From Oenanthe sinensis (Eukaryota > Streptophyta > Magnoliopsida > Apiales > Apiaceae): 64,000 bases of DNA. The stretch is from contig JAPMAC010000231.1 in assembly GCA_028671895.1 (NCBI GenBank), positions 8,892,001 to 8,956,000 of the forward strand. Reading direction: 5' to 3'. The notes under the pieces are model-generated. The model had not been told where the DNA came from. It searched no databases and worked only from the letters and a program-made list of their open reading frames with translations. Of the stretch, positions 48,335-58,853 are shown piece by piece. Position 1 is the stretch's first letter. The number at the start of each line of letters is the position of its first letter. The translations under genes and the position numbers were made by a program.

Positions 48335-49290
48335 TTACTGCACATTTATACAAATGTGAGTAGCACATCCAGTATCCAATACCCAATATGTAGAAATAGA
48401 CAGATTGACTTCTATAACATATATACCTGAAGTAGAAGATTTCTCAGCCCTCTTCTTCTTCAGATCCTCCAAGTAAACTGAACAGTTTCTCTTCCAGTGA
48501 CCAGTTTTCTTACAGTAGTGACATTCACCCTTAGCGACCCCACCTTTAGGCTTTAAAGCCTGTTTTGGACCTGACTTTGGCTTGGGTGTAGAATCACATC
48601 CTGTCTTCTTCTTACCCTTCCACTTGCCTTTCCCTTTGGCCTTACCTTTATTGCCCACCATCAGTATGGGAGCAAGTTCAGCCGTCTTCATGTTGGTCTC
48701 ATATGTCCTCAACATAGCTAACAATTCAGTAGGTGTTTTATCAAATTCATTCATATTGTAGTTTATGACAAACTGGGTGAATTTGTTGTTCAAAGAATTC
48801 ATGATTAGGTCAATACCAATTTCCTGAATAATCGGGAAACCCAAAGTTTCAAGGTACTCAATGTAACCAATCATCTTCAGAACATGTGGGCCAACGGGTT
48901 CACTTGCCCCTTGTTTGCAATTAAAGAGTGACTTACTCGTGTTGAACCTTTCCTGACGAGTTTGCTTGCAAACATGCTTTGCAAGTGCTTATTGATAGTA
49001 TATGCATCCATATGCACATGTTGTCTTTGAAGCTCAGCACTCATACTTGCCAACATAAGACATGCAACATCATTTGCATCATTCTCATCCTTTGTGTGGG
49101 CCACTCGTTCTTCAACAGTAGCACCCTCAGGAAGGGGACCTGCCGGAGGAATATCAATGACATGAAGTTTGCGCTCTTGTCTGAGGACAATCCTCAAATT
49201 CCTCTGCCAGTCTAGGAAGTTGTTTCCTCCTGTCAGCTTATCCTTCTCAAGGACTGATCGTACGGATAGTGTGTTTGTGTTGTTTGCCAT
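48335..49290 (-). pseudogene. gag: Element C gag and protease, one frameshift
   Basis: The start at 49290 (MANNTNTLSVRSVLEKDKL) is followed by NFLDWQRNLRIVL. The first frame closes near 48877 after a small indel around 48960-48900, and the second frame (48874-48335, 179 codons) continues the protein (MIGYIEYLETLGFP). That frame has a lysine/glycine-rich stretch, the intact CCHC zinc knuckle CHYCKKTGHWKRNC (48482-48523) and the intact protease motif WVLDTGCATHIC (DTG at 48368-48376). A TAA follows at 48335-48337, right before the pol part in the same frame. In Angela-type elements gag and pol form one ORF, so both breaks are lesions. Confidence 0.9.
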
Positions 49291-51103
49291 TACTTAGTAT
49301 CTACAATGATAACAACACAAAATTAACAATAGATTGTCTGAGTTATTTATTATGTTCAAATGATTATGATATATTCATAATATATCTCCCACTATTTTTA
49401 TCAAATTAATATCCCTTACTATTAATTTGAAAAGTATATCCCATAATTCTTTCTACTGAGCCAAGATCCATATTTCGTCATGTCCTAAGTCAACCACTGG
49501 AATCCTTAAAAAATGATTATTTAGGTAGACAACAGTTGTCAATTATAACATATATAATTCTTGGATAGTTTGGTGAACAACGATTGATCTTATCTATCTA
49601 ATAGACTTTTAACCAAACTCTATGCTTCTAAGTTCATAATGGTTGAATATAACCGTTTATTTTCACCTTATTATGACGACTCAGTTAAGTTAGACCCAAT
49701 GATTCAACGGCCGAATATAACGGTTTATATTCGTCGCATCTCACCACGATAGATAGGAGTCCCCTGCCACTGACAGTCCTTTCCCTAATCGATCTAGGAT
49801 TCGATGAGTGTTCATTCATTGGAAGCATCCGAGTAAAACTTAATATTTTGTTAAGGGGTTTAGAAAATTTATAACGATCATGATCACATCATGAAAAGAT
49901 CCTCAATTTTTCCTTGAACCAAATATTTCAAATTGACATCTTAAATTGTTCATTTTTCAGGTAGATGGAGGATACCAATTGTCACACTTAAAACCCATCA
50001 ACCTTACGAATACGCATATCCGCTTTTGTCAGAAAATCCCAGTTATAGATATCAAAAATCCATATTTAATTTCGTGTTTTAAAATCCATATTTCATAAAC
50101 ACAAGAATCTCATGATCGTTTATTAATTTTAAAATCTTAAATCGTTACAGATTTTATCTTGTTTAGCATGACAAGCATGGCATGGGTGACGTATCTAATA
50201 CATGCATACATCATTAATCTAATTAAAGCATGCATCTTCTACTCTACACATACATTCCATACAACATATGTAACGAGCGTGAAAGTAAACGTGCAATGGT
50301 TATGGCCCAATCCTATGTGATCTTTTCAAGCTAATGAAAAGACCAAGGTCAATCTATGGGGTAATAAGTAACTATTACATATGTCTTCTCTATTGATTCC
50401 ATTGACTCCTTAGCCTCCATGGATTGCCTCCTTGTTCCCCTTGTCCTTCTTGGATGTTACATTAATAACTATACTAATGAACTTATAAAAGAACTCGAGT
50501 TACATTCGAGATAAACAATTACAAATATAAAACGACATGCAAGTCATATTTATTACAAACCAAAAGAATAAACCATTACAACTAGGGTCTGAAGGCCATA
50601 ACCATGCACCATGCTCAATTATACAAAAAGAACATGAAAAATATTGCGGGGGTCTGGGGGCGGCAGCCCCCAGCTGGGGTCGAGCTGTTGGTCTTTTCAG
50701 AAATCATCAATTTCAGAAGCATATCTGTTGGTCTTTTCCCCACTGCATCTTATACAGTTTCAGAAGCATGTATCATATACATACTGATCATATCCCAGTT
50801 AATAAATCATGTCCAACACAATCTGTCCACCAGTTTATATCACTATACAAACTGACCCACATGCATAATATACAAATCGCAATATGGCAGAACATTAACA
50901 TGCTAGTATCATCATATATATACTCATCATATGAATAACCAGATACACATTACATGACAGTTTTAATCATATATCAACATGACAACATGCATATTAAATC
51001 TCATACATAGGCAGTATCAAAATACATGCATGGCAGATTATATACATACTGGAATATATTGAAAAACTGTTAAACACGTAACCAAATCAATCCCTTATAC
51101 ACG
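49291..51103 (-). other. Element C untranslated leader
   Basis: About 1.8 kb without a credible ORF. The gag-proximal 900 bp align with D and E. The part near the primer binding site (50540-51100) differs and includes a GC-rich hairpin at 50654-50673. Confidence 0.75.
50654..50673. other. GC-rich perfect hairpin in the C leader
   Basis: Arms CTGGGGGC and GCCCCCAG around GGCA, in otherwise AT-rich sequence. It lies about 430 bases inside the primer binding site on the RNA. Candidate RNA dimerisation or packaging structure. D and E show no equivalent. Confidence 0.6.
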
Positions 51104-51118
51104 TAGCTCTGATACCAT
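51104..51118 (-). other. Element C primer binding site
   Basis: The minus strand reads ATGGTATCAGAGCTA next to the 5' LTR. It contains the standard initiator tRNA-Met complement TGGTATCAGAGC. Confidence 0.87.
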
Positions 51119-52672
51119 TGTTGGGGTTTAGAGCATGAACACGCAGCGGAATTAACGAAAAAACAATAAAAATTCGAAACCCCATCACAGGATCCATGTA
51201 TAAGATTGGACAGATTATGGTGAAACAGAATTATACATATTAAGAGCTTGACTTTCACGAACTCAACAGAGATCCTAGCTTTCACGACTTGTGTCTTCCT
51301 CTTGAAAAACACCTCTATGGTATCCACACGAGCACCTTCAAGAATGTCTCACGATCTTGACTGCGGAATGGACATACTAGCCTCCCTCTTGATAATTCGA
51401 GTTGTTTGTTTCCACCTCCTTTTGTTGCCCCCTCTAGGGTTTTATTTATAAAAAATGTAATGACCTCTTAACCCTTCATTATCTATTTATAATGGCTGAT
51501 TAATAGGCCCATAACAGCAAAACCTAACCCATGAAGGTATATGGTTAAATAATAAAACGAATTTCTATTATTTAATTAATAACTAAGTCATACTTAATTA
51601 TTATGGGATGAAATACTCCTCTAATTTGAATTTATATTATCTCAATTAATTAAGTATCACTTAATTAATATAATAAAATTCAAATAATCATCCATTAATT
51701 TAAATCTATAATTTAAATTAACTATTCCTCTAAGTGCTCCATGTGTGTGACCCTATAGGCTATTATTTAATTTGCAATAATTTTATTCTCCAATAAAATT
51801 ATAAACAATGAGCGGTATCTAGTAATACATTATTGCTACCCAATTAAACAATAATTAAATCGTGATTCGATAAAACCTTTCGTGATTAATGTTTCCGTGT
51901 AATATAATCCCTTTAACCATATATATTATAGATTAAACTCGAGGCATGTATTTATTCATCCTCTTCAACATTTAATCCGGGTTTACTTGATCCATGAGTA
52001 GACTATGAAAAACAAATCATTATTTGAGCACGACCATGCATTTTATAGTCTCACTCAATCAAGAGGCCAATAATATATCTCCTAATTTTAGGAGAGTTAA
52101 ATCCTTTATCTATTATTCATATTTCTCATACGACTCATGATATACCCGATGTCCACTTTTATCATCACCCGGTCAAAGATAACTTTTAATGTAGTCAAAG
52201 TATATTAATCCTCGTATAGAAATATAATGATCTCAAGTCAAAGGATCATTACACCATTATCACTGTGAGTCTTTCTTATGACTTTATTAAACATGAAGAA
52301 TCTCACTGTGGGTCTGTCCAGTACCATGTACTCCTACATGTACCTATGTATTGACTTTAGTATCCCCATACTTATAACCAATGATATGTGGTTATCTGTC
52401 AAACAACATACTAGTCTATTTATGTATTATTATTGTCCTATAATAATAATACTCGACTAGGGACCTTGAAGAATATGATATATTATATAATCTCAAGTTC
52501 AAGTCATGTACTTAAACTATACAATATGTATCATGATTCTAAGGACATTTATTATGCTAACAAATATATCACAGTAATTAAAGTCATAATAAATACGTTT
52601 ATTGAATAATCAAATGACATAAAGGTCTATTAAAAGAAACAATGTATTGCCTCTAGGGCACCTACACCAACA
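51119..52672 (-). repeat. Element C 5' LTR
   Basis: 1554 bp, partner of 21331-22881, ending CACCTACACCAACA at the duplicated target TGGAC. F (61183-61854) carries a closely similar LTR fragment. Confidence 0.92.
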
Positions 52673-52677
52673 TGGAC

Positions 52678-53203
52678 GTTACTGAATAAAGTAAAGAGAA
52701 GTTCAGAAAAGAATGAGCTGCTAAGAGACAGGCTCAGAGACTTCGCACAAGTTGTTAGTCCTCAGATCTTATTTGATCCTCACGAGGTAAGATTCTTCTC
52801 AAACAAGTTGTATCAAATCATGCAGTTAAATGAGGAGTCATTAAAGGTCTACACAGTTAAGTACATTATTCAAGTTGAAAGGATGCTAAGGTCGAAAGGA
52901 TTCAGATCCCAAGCTAAGTTGAATGCTGCACAAAAGATCAGAAACTACTGTCTATCAAAGAAAATTCCTTCGTACATCAGGCAAATGCCAAAGATAGACT
53001 CAACTCAGCCATATGATGTAGAAGAAGAGATAGTAGATCATGTTGAGTAGGAAGTATTGTGGCAATTAGCAAGAGATGAACAAAGGAGGTTGTATGGAGA
53101 ATCCACTACAACAGATCAATCAGTATCTGAAGAAGTACCGAGGACACCGGTCCATAAAGGTTCAATCCTAGAAGAAGGTGAAGTTGATACATCTGAAGAC
53201 TGA
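52678..53203 (+). pseudogene. Element A third ORF, 3' part
   Basis: This resumes A's ORF3 after the C insertion and aligns with the last 170 or so residues of B ORF3 (KVKRSSEKNELLRDRLRDFA through to the acidic end EGEVDTSED, stop TGA at 53201-53203). One nonsense change, GAGTAG near 53046, splits it. Sequence similarity to B is high, so this end decayed less than the 5' part. Confidence 0.88.
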
Positions 53204-53417
53204 AGACAAAGATAGAACAAGATAGAAACTTTGTAATATTTGTTCAGTACTAGAGGAACAACTATCTTGTATTTATCTTTCATAAATGAATCTGAAAAAT
53301 TGTTAAATATAATACCAGAACTTTTGTTTATTATTTACAGTCATTACATGTCGTACTACTTTCTTAGTTGTTAGTTGAGTTATCCTCTAGGAATTTGTGT
53401 GTTAAATGTTTAACAAC

Positions 53418-53430
53418 AAATAGGGGGAGA
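53418..53430 (+). other. Element A polypurine tract
   Basis: AAATAGGGGGAGA directly upstream of the LTR start, the same as in B. It follows a 215-bp untranslated stretch after ORF3. Confidence 0.88.
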
Positions 53431-53431
53431 T

Positions 53432-54832
53432 TGAAAGGCATATGACTAGGCCTATTTGTAATAATTAGATGATAACTCAACTCTAGCTAATAAAGAGAAG
53501 TAAATAATAAACACCAAACAGGAATCAAGATGAAGACAGTCAACTAATCACAAAGGATCTAAGTATCAGAAGTATTTTGATGGGAATTACTACTCAACAC
53601 TGGAAGAAGTTCATTAATATGTTCAAGCGTCAGTGAAAAAAAAGGTGGTAGTAATCTTAAAGAATACAGAAGATATAAAGGATTTCAAGTGGTTACTACA
53701 GAAACATTCCAGAAGGAGAGGAAAGACAATAAAGTAGAAGAATGACAGAATGCCACATCTTATATGTTATAGATGGAGAATAATTATTATAGTATGACAC
53801 AAATGAACCAGACAGTACATTTGTGTGTCAACTAAATTAATAATTATTCAACATCGAGCTCAAGTGGTTTATGACAGAAGATGAAGAAAAAGGAAGACTT
53901 CAAAGCTGACTACTATGTAATAAATGACAGAGATAGTATTTTAATTCTACTATCAAAGAGTAATTGATTATTTAATTTATCTAATTAAATTAATTCAAGT
54001 TGAATTTAATTTAATTTATAAATTAACTAATTAAATTAAGTAGAATTAATTTGTTATAAAAGATATGACTTAATATAACTTTTTATATAATTCAAATGAC
54101 TATTTATTAAGTCATATCGAATTATACAAAATGAGTTATACCGATTCTTTTTTATTAAAAGTCATACATCAATGATTTTTATTTAATTAAGTAATAAGTC
54201 ATACCAAGCTTAAACATAAAGAGACATACCGAATTTTGACTCTAAAAGAGTCATACCGAGCAATTCAGTTAAGTCATACCGAGTTTCTTTCCTTTAAAAT
54301 AAGTCATTCTGATTTATTTTAATTAAAGAAAATTCGAATATGACTTACAAAGAGTCATACCGAGCTTACAATAAGTCATACCGAATTTTATAAGTTATGC
54401 CCAGTCTTTTTCTAAGTCATACAAGGGTTATTTCTAATCTTTCAAGAGTCATATTAGAAGAGTCATGCTAGCTTTTCAACCTCTATAAATATGAGGTTTT
54501 GGCTTCATTATTCAGAGTTAGAAAAAACAGTTCAAATTCAGAAATTTGTCTGCATTATAATATTCACAGATTTCTGTGCTAGTTTGGAATATAATTATTA
54601 AACTCGAACAATTCATGTCAAAATCGTTCTAAGCTTTTAAACAATTATATAAACTTTCTACTTATTAATTTTGTAATACTTTTCAAGTTAAAATTATATC
54701 TTCTACTTGAACAGTATTTCATAACAATTAATATTTCGTGTTAATTCAAAATAATATTTTTAAATCTAATATTTCACGATAATTTATAGATATTGTATTC
54801 AACCCCCCCTTCTACAATATCAGGGACCAACA
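53432..54832 (+). repeat. Element A 3' LTR
   Basis: 1401 bp from TGAAAGGCATATGACTAGG to CAGGGACCAACA. The motif array (54110-54400) is more decayed than in the 5' copy (for example AGTCATATCGA, AGTTATACCGA). The TATA box is at 54484-54491. The flank after it begins CCTAT, presumably the target duplication, but the partner lies outside the window. Confidence 0.92.
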
Positions 54833-55627
54833 CCTATCAGTTTACATTTTTAATTCAGGGACTTAGATAAAAATGACTAATAGTTCAAGAACCTTAAAAT
54901 TAATTTACTCTTTCATAAATCACATATTAATCTCTCAATTAAATAATTAATTTATGTATATCATCTCATGAACTAGATTTGTAATTCGTCTCCCGATTAA
55001 ATGTATTTTTTATGGATATAATTAAAGATTCATGACTCTTATAATTGTATTAAGCACTCAATGACAGATTAGCAAAACAGAGAGATCACAATACAATATT
55101 TAACAAACATCTCAAACTAAAAAATACTACCTAGTACCCGAATTAGAGAATTAGTTACTCATAACGAAGAAAGAAAATAAACATATATTAATGATGAAAA
55201 TCATGGTTACAAGAGTATAGAATTGACTTTTGTTGACTAGCATCCATTGACCAACACTCATTGATTGACATACATTGACTTCTTTATCTATTGATCACTT
55301 CATTTATGAGAATTGTGACTTAGAATATTTATACTTTATTAGCCATCCTTCATATCCGTTGAAGAGCTATCAATCGAAGTCAATAAACATTAGTTGACTA
55401 ATATAGTGCATCCATCGAATTATTACAATCAACTGATAATAATAAGAACTCTAGTTCAACTGTTACAGTCTAATTTATCAATTGATTAACAATTACTTCA
55501 ACTGATAAATGGTTCCCTATTCAATGGATATTTATAAGTCACACATCCATTGACCAGTTATAAAAATTAATTGTCAAAATTATTATTCTAATTAATGTGT
55601 TATCATCACTCTACATGATTCCTAACA
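54833..55627 (-). repeat. Partial LTR, minus orientation, cut by element A
   Basis: On the minus strand it begins TGTTAGGAATCATGTAGAG, a normal copia-type LTR start. It has a region rich in CAATGGATG and CAGTTGA motifs, a TATA-like TATAAATATTC (55325-55335 complement), and then a U5-like tail that ends at element A. No ORF. The rest would lie left of A, outside the window. The family is unknown; the repeated short motifs resemble SIRE LTR organisation. Confidence 0.5.
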
Positions 55628-58140
55628 GGGTTCTATTACATTGTTCACCTCTCACCTACCAAATGAAGATTATACGACTATTCTACTTGAATATGCCAAA
55701 GATCAGAAGGAGATAAAGGATAAAAATGCTAATATGGCTGAAGAGGGTGAAACAAATATAGTTGCTTGGTTAGATGCAAAACAATCTGTGAGTATGGAGG
55801 AGATGCTACAATGGATGAGGGAGAAATACTTGACTTCTCTAGGATCATGCTCAAAAACCTCCACTCCCTCGATAATTTATGATGCCATCCATAAAGCTGC
55901 CAAGATGCAATTGCAGGTCAATCATTATCTTGCACGAGGTTTCCAATCAGAACTTAGAGCTCATAGGGAGAAGATGGAGACAAGAATGACAAGTATTAAC
56001 AACAAAATAAAGCCGCTCCATGATTTATCTTAACCTAAGTCTGAAACATCCATCTACATAACAAAGATAGATGAGATGCAATCCAAAATGGAGAAGATGG
56101 AGAAAGACTTCAAAGAATTGGTTGAGAGTAATATAGAGTAGAAGCAAAATCAATGCAAGATTCATTCCATAGTAGAGGTGCTCTACAAGAATAGGCATGC
56201 TGACATGATGCCTAAGGATGTTCAATTACATGACTTGACTCCTTTTTAAGTAGATTTGTACTATCAATCCAAAGTCAAAGATGAATATTTGCTAAATGAT
56301 AAAGTGTAGAAACTGGCTGAAGCTCATACCTCTCTCTTTAACACTGTAAAATAAAGTGGTTGCTATAGTGAGAACTCTTCAAAGAGAAGTCAAAACCTCC
56401 ATGTCAATCCAGTCTCTTACTCTCACACAAGTCTCAAATCAACTGATCTCAATTCAATCTTTTCTATCAACTATAACTGGCTCAACTCATGCTTCCCAAG
56501 TTAAGGTGTGTCCCCTCTCTGAGCCAACACACTCTACATTCCTGCCTAAACAAGATATCAATCCTACGGGGGAGAAGGAAAGAAAGGTTAAAATTGAACA
56601 AGAAAAACAAGAAAGAAGATATGATATTGAGGTTGAAAGGAAAAAGGTTGTCATAGCAATCCTGAGAGAAGAAGCTAGGAAGCCAATAACTGACAAAGAA
56701 TTCATGCTCACCTTAATAGTCGTCAAGGAAAATATCAAGGATAATAATTGGAGCTACTGGAAAAAGTTTCAAAACACCATACACAGTGTGAGGGGAGTAA
56801 AAGTTCAATCAAATGGAAAAGAGTTCAAGTTGCCAGTAGTGTAGATGGAATCTGGCTATTTTAGGTTATCTCTCAACCTATTCAACTATCTTTCTTACAC
56901 TGAGTTAGAATGCCTATACAAAGCAGTGGAGGAGGTAACTAAGGAGGATATGGAGTTGAAAAATCTGATAAAACCTATAATGAAATTGACACTTCCAGAA
57001 GCCTACTACAACCCAGATGGAATTATGTACCAAACAAAGTCAAACTCTTTGACTCACTTCAGGATTCCTTAACATCTTAATTAGGAAAATAGAAGATAAG
57101 TTATGAGCCTAACGGATTTACTCTAGAAAAATCCTTTTATGATAGATGAAGATAAGAAGATAATTGAAAATTTGAGGAAATTCATAAATGGACAATTTTC
57201 AAATTTTGCAAATGAAAAATTGAAGAAGAAGGAGGATGATGATGATGACAAGGGGCAGAGAAAGAAAGATGACAAGTCTGAACCCAGGAATGATAAGGAT
57301 GGAAAGAAAGATAAAGACAAAGATGATGATCAAAACAAGAAAAATGATGACAAGGGAAAGGAAAAGAAGTATGAAAGAAAGAAACATCAAAAGCAGCAAG
57401 TTGTTGTTAGGACAATTAATGATCCTATCAAAATTCTGGACATTAATTTGACTAACATGATTTCTGAAACTGCTCAACAACTCATATCCAAATCACCCAA
57501 GGCTCCAAAAAGGCATCTAGTCAAAGTAACTACAAATGGAGTTATAAGGAAAGAAATAGAGAATGATCATATCTCTAAACTGAAGCCATATTAAAATATC
57601 AAGGTAAATATTACAACCAGAATGAAAGTGAAGAAATCCACCAGTTCATTGCTAGTGAGATGTCCAAAATGGAGAAAACAAATCATTCTTCCTGACAAAG
57701 GACTTGTCATCAATCCAATCCAAACAAAAGAGGTGTATAATAAAATAAAAATCAAACATATGATTGCATAAAGAATCTCCTTAGTTGTAATGAGGGACAA
57801 AAAAATGTATGTGACCAATCTTGATGGAGAAAAAAGGGAATTTTACCATGATAACTTATTAGTCACCACTCATCAAATCAAGATAGTAATTAGTCTCTAT
57901 GACAAGAAGTACGGTTAACAAACTCAAGATGGTTGAATATCTAGATAGAAAATATCAAAAAAAAATTGACAAAGTCATTTAGAGAAAAGAAATGGCTGAG
58001 AAAAAGATCATAGAAGATGAGGAAATAGAGAGAAGATCTGAAGAATTGAGAAGACAAGGAAAGTGCAGAGTATTCAAGGATTCTGATAAAATTGAGGTCA
58101 AGACTTACAGTGGGACAACAATCAAGGTAAGACTCTTTTA
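55628..58140 (+). pseudogene. Decayed retroelement ORF, possibly a third ORF of another SIRE-like element
   Basis: I do not recognise this protein with certainty. Open pieces at 55641-56033, 56356-56844, 56845-57072 and 57139-57594 read as one broken protein. It has helical, coiled-coil-prone segments (TLQREVKTSMSIQSLTLTQV), a hydrophilic middle, a tract made almost only of Asp, Lys, Glu and Asn (57220-57400), and a basic segment (SPKAPKRHLVKVTT). It starts right after a probable LTR end (CCTAACA at 55627) and is followed by a short-motif array (58162-58338), much like the ORF and motif layout of elements A and B. No catalytic motif, signal peptide or membrane segment is visible. At least ten stops break it. 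It could equally be an uncharacterised ORF of another retroelement. Confidence 0.45.
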
Positions 58141-58338
58141 AAAGTCTTACGGAGTTGTCATTCGAGAAGTGAATCAATAGATAAGTCTCTTTCATTCGAG
58201 AAGTCTAAAATTGAGAAGTTCAAAAAAGGAATATGTCGAGAAGTTAGCTATTGAAGCATTCGAGAAGTTTGAGAAATGAGGCTGATCGAGAAGTCAATGA
58301 AAGAAATCTATTCAAAAAGTCTAGGCTAATCGAGAAGT
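58127..58338 (+). repeat. TCGAGAAGT motif array with an adjoining GTAAGACT hairpin
   Basis: Six exact TCGAGAAGT copies start at 58162, 58196, 58236, 58260, 58286 and 58330, with decayed ones to about 58440. Just upstream is an inverted repeat, GTAAGACT (58127-58134) with AGTCTTAC (58143-58150), which shares its core with the motif of element B. Confidence 0.75.
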
Positions 58339-58440
58339 CGTCATATATTGTCCAATCAAGAAATCTAAGCCAATCGAGAACTGTTAAAGAGAATTGATCG
58401 AAAAGTCTCAGGAGTAGCCAATTGAGATGTCTTTAACTTG

Positions 58441-58853
58441 ACTTATCGAAGAGTTTTCAAGTGAGTATTCGATTATTTCAAATGGGCTAAATTCAAGGAG
58501 ATGTGCAGAAGCAACAGACAAGTATTTTGAAACTTAGTCATGATCAGATCAGTCAAATCTCTGATGATAATGACAAGTCTACAATGAAGCTTGAATAGAG
58601 AACAAAACACAGACAGAAGGAAGAAAGCAAAAATGGAGTATACTGTCAAATCAAAAAACTTAGCTAGAAATATATTTTGTTCAATGTAAATATATTTTGT
58701 CTATTTCTAGTTATAGTAAAACAGACTCTGAAAGCATGTGCACACAAGACATGTTATCTATTTATTCATTGCACAGATTCATTAGTTTGGTGTGTTGAAT
58801 AGTTTTCAAACCTTGTTTTCTTTCAAGAACAAGAAGCCGAGGTTGTAATAACC
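58441..58853. other. Unassigned AT-rich sequence
   Basis: No ORF. It contains a local repeat of AATATATTTTGT (near 58668 and 58690). Probably non-coding sequence of the same old retroelement as 55628-58140. Confidence 0.4.

Larger units (their letters stand above)
21331..52672 (-). mobile_element. Element C: Angela-type copia retrotransposon, itself carrying elements E and B
   Basis: LTRs of 1551 bp (21331-22881) and 1554 bp (51119-52672) and the target duplication TGGAC (21326-21330 and 52673-52677) define it. Removing E and B with their duplications leaves 8.9 kb, in line with D (8.6 kb) and E (8.8 kb). It is on the minus strand. Its gag-pol has few lesions apart from the two insertions. 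LTR divergence is about 3% by eye, similar to that of A. Confidence 0.92.
1..54832 (+). mobile_element. Element A: SIRE/Maximus-type Ty1/copia retrotransposon, nested host of the other insertions
   Basis: Order on the + strand is LTR, primer binding site, gag, protease, integrase, reverse transcriptase, RNase H, spacer, third ORF, polypurine tract, LTR. Integrase before reverse transcriptase makes it Ty1/copia; the extra ORF after pol is typical of the SIRE/Maximus lineage. The left LTR starts about 321 bp outside the window, judged by alignment to the right LTR. Three inserts (2051-3558, 7437-16065, 21331-52672), each with a 5-bp target duplication, interrupt it. Removing them leaves about 13.66 kb, the size of intact relative B. 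All three ORFs are broken by stops and frameshifts, so A is dead. The two LTRs differ by roughly 3% by eye, making it one of the two oldest elements here. Confidence 0.93.

Noticed and set aside
50537..50938. 133-codon ORF in the C leader
   Set aside because: Lies antisense in a non-coding leader and spans the GC hairpin; the leaders of D and E have no equivalent.
57199..57480. Minus-strand ORF with hydrophobic, membrane-like stretches
   Set aside because: It is the antisense of the Asp/Lys-rich tract, whose codons read as Ile, Leu and Phe on the other strand.
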